From: Phycisphaerales bacterium
GTDB taxonomy: Bacteria; Planctomycetota; Phycisphaerae; Phycisphaerales; UBA1924
Assembly: GCA_030149165.1 (NCBI GenBank)
Contig: JASBRY010000009.1
Location: 186,001 to 250,000, forward strand
Length of the DNA: 64,000 nucleotides
Direction of reading: 5' to 3'
Both the position numbers and the translations under genes were made by a program. Below the pieces are notes generated by a model. That model made no database searches. It saw nothing but the letters and a program-made list of their open reading frames with translations, and had not been told where the DNA came from. Numbering within the stretch: the first letter of the stretch is position 1; the number at the start of each line of letters is the position of its first letter. This document shows, in pieces, positions 63,328-64,000 of this stretch.

Positions 63328-64000
63328 ATGAATCGCACGCACATCACCACAGGATTGCTGCTCACGATCGGGACAGCCGCTGGAGCACAGACCACGCAGA
63401 CAGGCCCCAGTGTCTTTCGCGTCGAATCAGGAGTTATGTTCGAGCTCGATAACGCAGGCGCTTCGGACTACCTATTCAACTGGACTGATTCGAGTGGATC
63501 GGTCGTCAACGAATCGGGCCCAACACTCGTGCTCACTGCTGGAGAGACCTACATCTTCCGCAGAATCACTGGGTCGCATCCGTTTGTCATCACAGACGAC
63601 ACGCTCCCAATCACTGGGACCGACGGCTCGTACCAGCGGACGACCTTCGATGGCGCTGTGATTGATGCCGCGACGCTCGATCCGATCGAGGACTTCACGG
63701 CTGATCCTGGACCCACGACTGATCTGATCATGTGGACTCCAATGCCGGGAGATATCGGGGAGTACTTCTATACATGCCGTGTGACTTCGCATGTGACGAT
63801 GACCGGGCGTATCGAGGTCGTCGCGCCAGCAGGTATTGATGAGAAAGACATTCAGATCCGCAGCGTGGACTTTGATGCTGGTGTCGTCGAGTTCTTCAAC
63901 TACGGCGACGACGATCAGGACCTGAGTGGATGGCGCACATGTACGCACGACTTTGATGAGGTCCGCCGATACTCATCCTCGACTGGTTTCAACGGGTTGA
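63328..64000 (+). CDS. Secreted cupredoxin-like protein with lamin-tail-like domain, partial (C-terminus beyond the window)
   Basis: The first 224 residues are visible; GGAGG stands before ATG 63328, followed by a signal peptide (GTAAGAQ). Residues about 25-170 look like a blue-copper fold: the ligand set His in GSHPFVIT, Cys in YTCRV, His in TSHVTM and the nearby Met in VTMTG. A second domain begins at IRSVDFDAGVVEFFNYGDDDQDLSGW, the opening of a lamin-tail domain, a common extracellular module. Copper binding is a prediction. It runs off the right edge and is divergent from the ECF sigma gene. Confidence 0.8.
   Translation, partial: MNRTHITTGLLLTIGTAAGAQTTQTGPSVFRVESGVMFELDNAGASDYLFNWTDSSGSVVNESGPTLVLTAGETYIFRRITGSHPFVITDDTLPITGTDGSYQRTTFDGAVIDAATLDPIEDFTADPGPTTDLIMWTPMPGDIGEYFYTCRVTSHVTMTGRIEVVAPAGIDEKDIQIRSVDFDAGVVEFFNYGDDDQDLSGWRTCTHDFDEVRRYSSSTGFNGL

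Noticed and set aside
1..64000. CRISPR array, insertion sequence or prophage
   Set aside because: No regularly spaced direct repeats, transposase, integrase or phage structural genes are visible anywhere in the window.

Overview
The window looks like a chromosomal segment of a planctomycete, most likely a marine member of the Phycisphaerae. The indicators are three secreted proteins ending in two-unit dockerin-like tails with the LNFLDVSxFL signature, two fibro-slime domain proteins in tandem, a PEP-CTERM-like sorting tail, and many Shine-Dalgarno sites of the GGAG or AAGGAG type. DNA is moderately GC-rich. There is no rRNA, CRISPR array, insertion sequence or prophage. The organism assignment is inference from these families; no marker gene was searched.

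Layout. 0-3.5 kb: a response regulator running off the left edge, divergent from two paralogous OprO/OprP-type porins, each with a strong terminator. 3.5-9 kb: argS and a dicarboxylate/amino-acid symporter on the minus strand, an ABC exporter and tRNA-Gln. 9-16 kb: a DUF885 hydrolase, unknown proteins, a family-2 glycosyltransferase, a substrate-binding lipoprotein and a heme-oxygenase-like protein. 16-25.6 kb: a dockerin-bearing zinc carboxypeptidase, then a row of carboxylate-amine ligase (with CBS domains), aspartoacylase-type hydrolase, gamma-glutamyltranspeptidase and MFS transporter, which suggests gamma-glutamyl compound metabolism. 25.6-31.2 kb: a six-copy GTGAC array with 11-bp pitch, followed by a VWA protein, a DUF4139 protein and a coupled OmpR-family regulator/kinase pair; this is the most coherent candidate regulatory unit in the window. 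31.2-35.3 kb: minus-strand amidohydrolase, unknown protein, GNAT enzyme and fused ABC permease.

35.4-43.3 kb: hpf, EIIA-Ntr and HPr in a row (a phosphorelay module), murA, a small membrane protein, two fibro-slime proteins, a lipoprotein, and the peptidoglycan recycling pair murQ-nagZ behind tRNA-Arg. 43.4-52.2 kb: a membrane-peroxiredoxin fusion and its coupled membrane partner, ychF, pyk, hppD (with a canonical promoter and hairpin leader), an AT-rich orphan BglII-like nuclease, a PEP-CTERM-like protein, a REP-like palindrome, a STAS protein and a Bax-inhibitor-1 family protein. 52.3-58.5 kb: glycogen debranching enzyme, guaB, three tandem paralogous small membrane proteins with a shared C-terminal motif, and thrC.

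58.5-64 kb: a cluster of five strong inverted repeats that may be a structured RNA, an AT-rich non-coding stretch, an FG-GAP/dockerin protein, a small dockerin protein, an ECF sigma/anti-sigma pair and the start of a cupredoxin plus lamin-tail-like secreted protein cut by the right edge. Starts were moved to internal codons where a ribosome binding site, signal peptide or family alignment favoured them; each such choice is stated.
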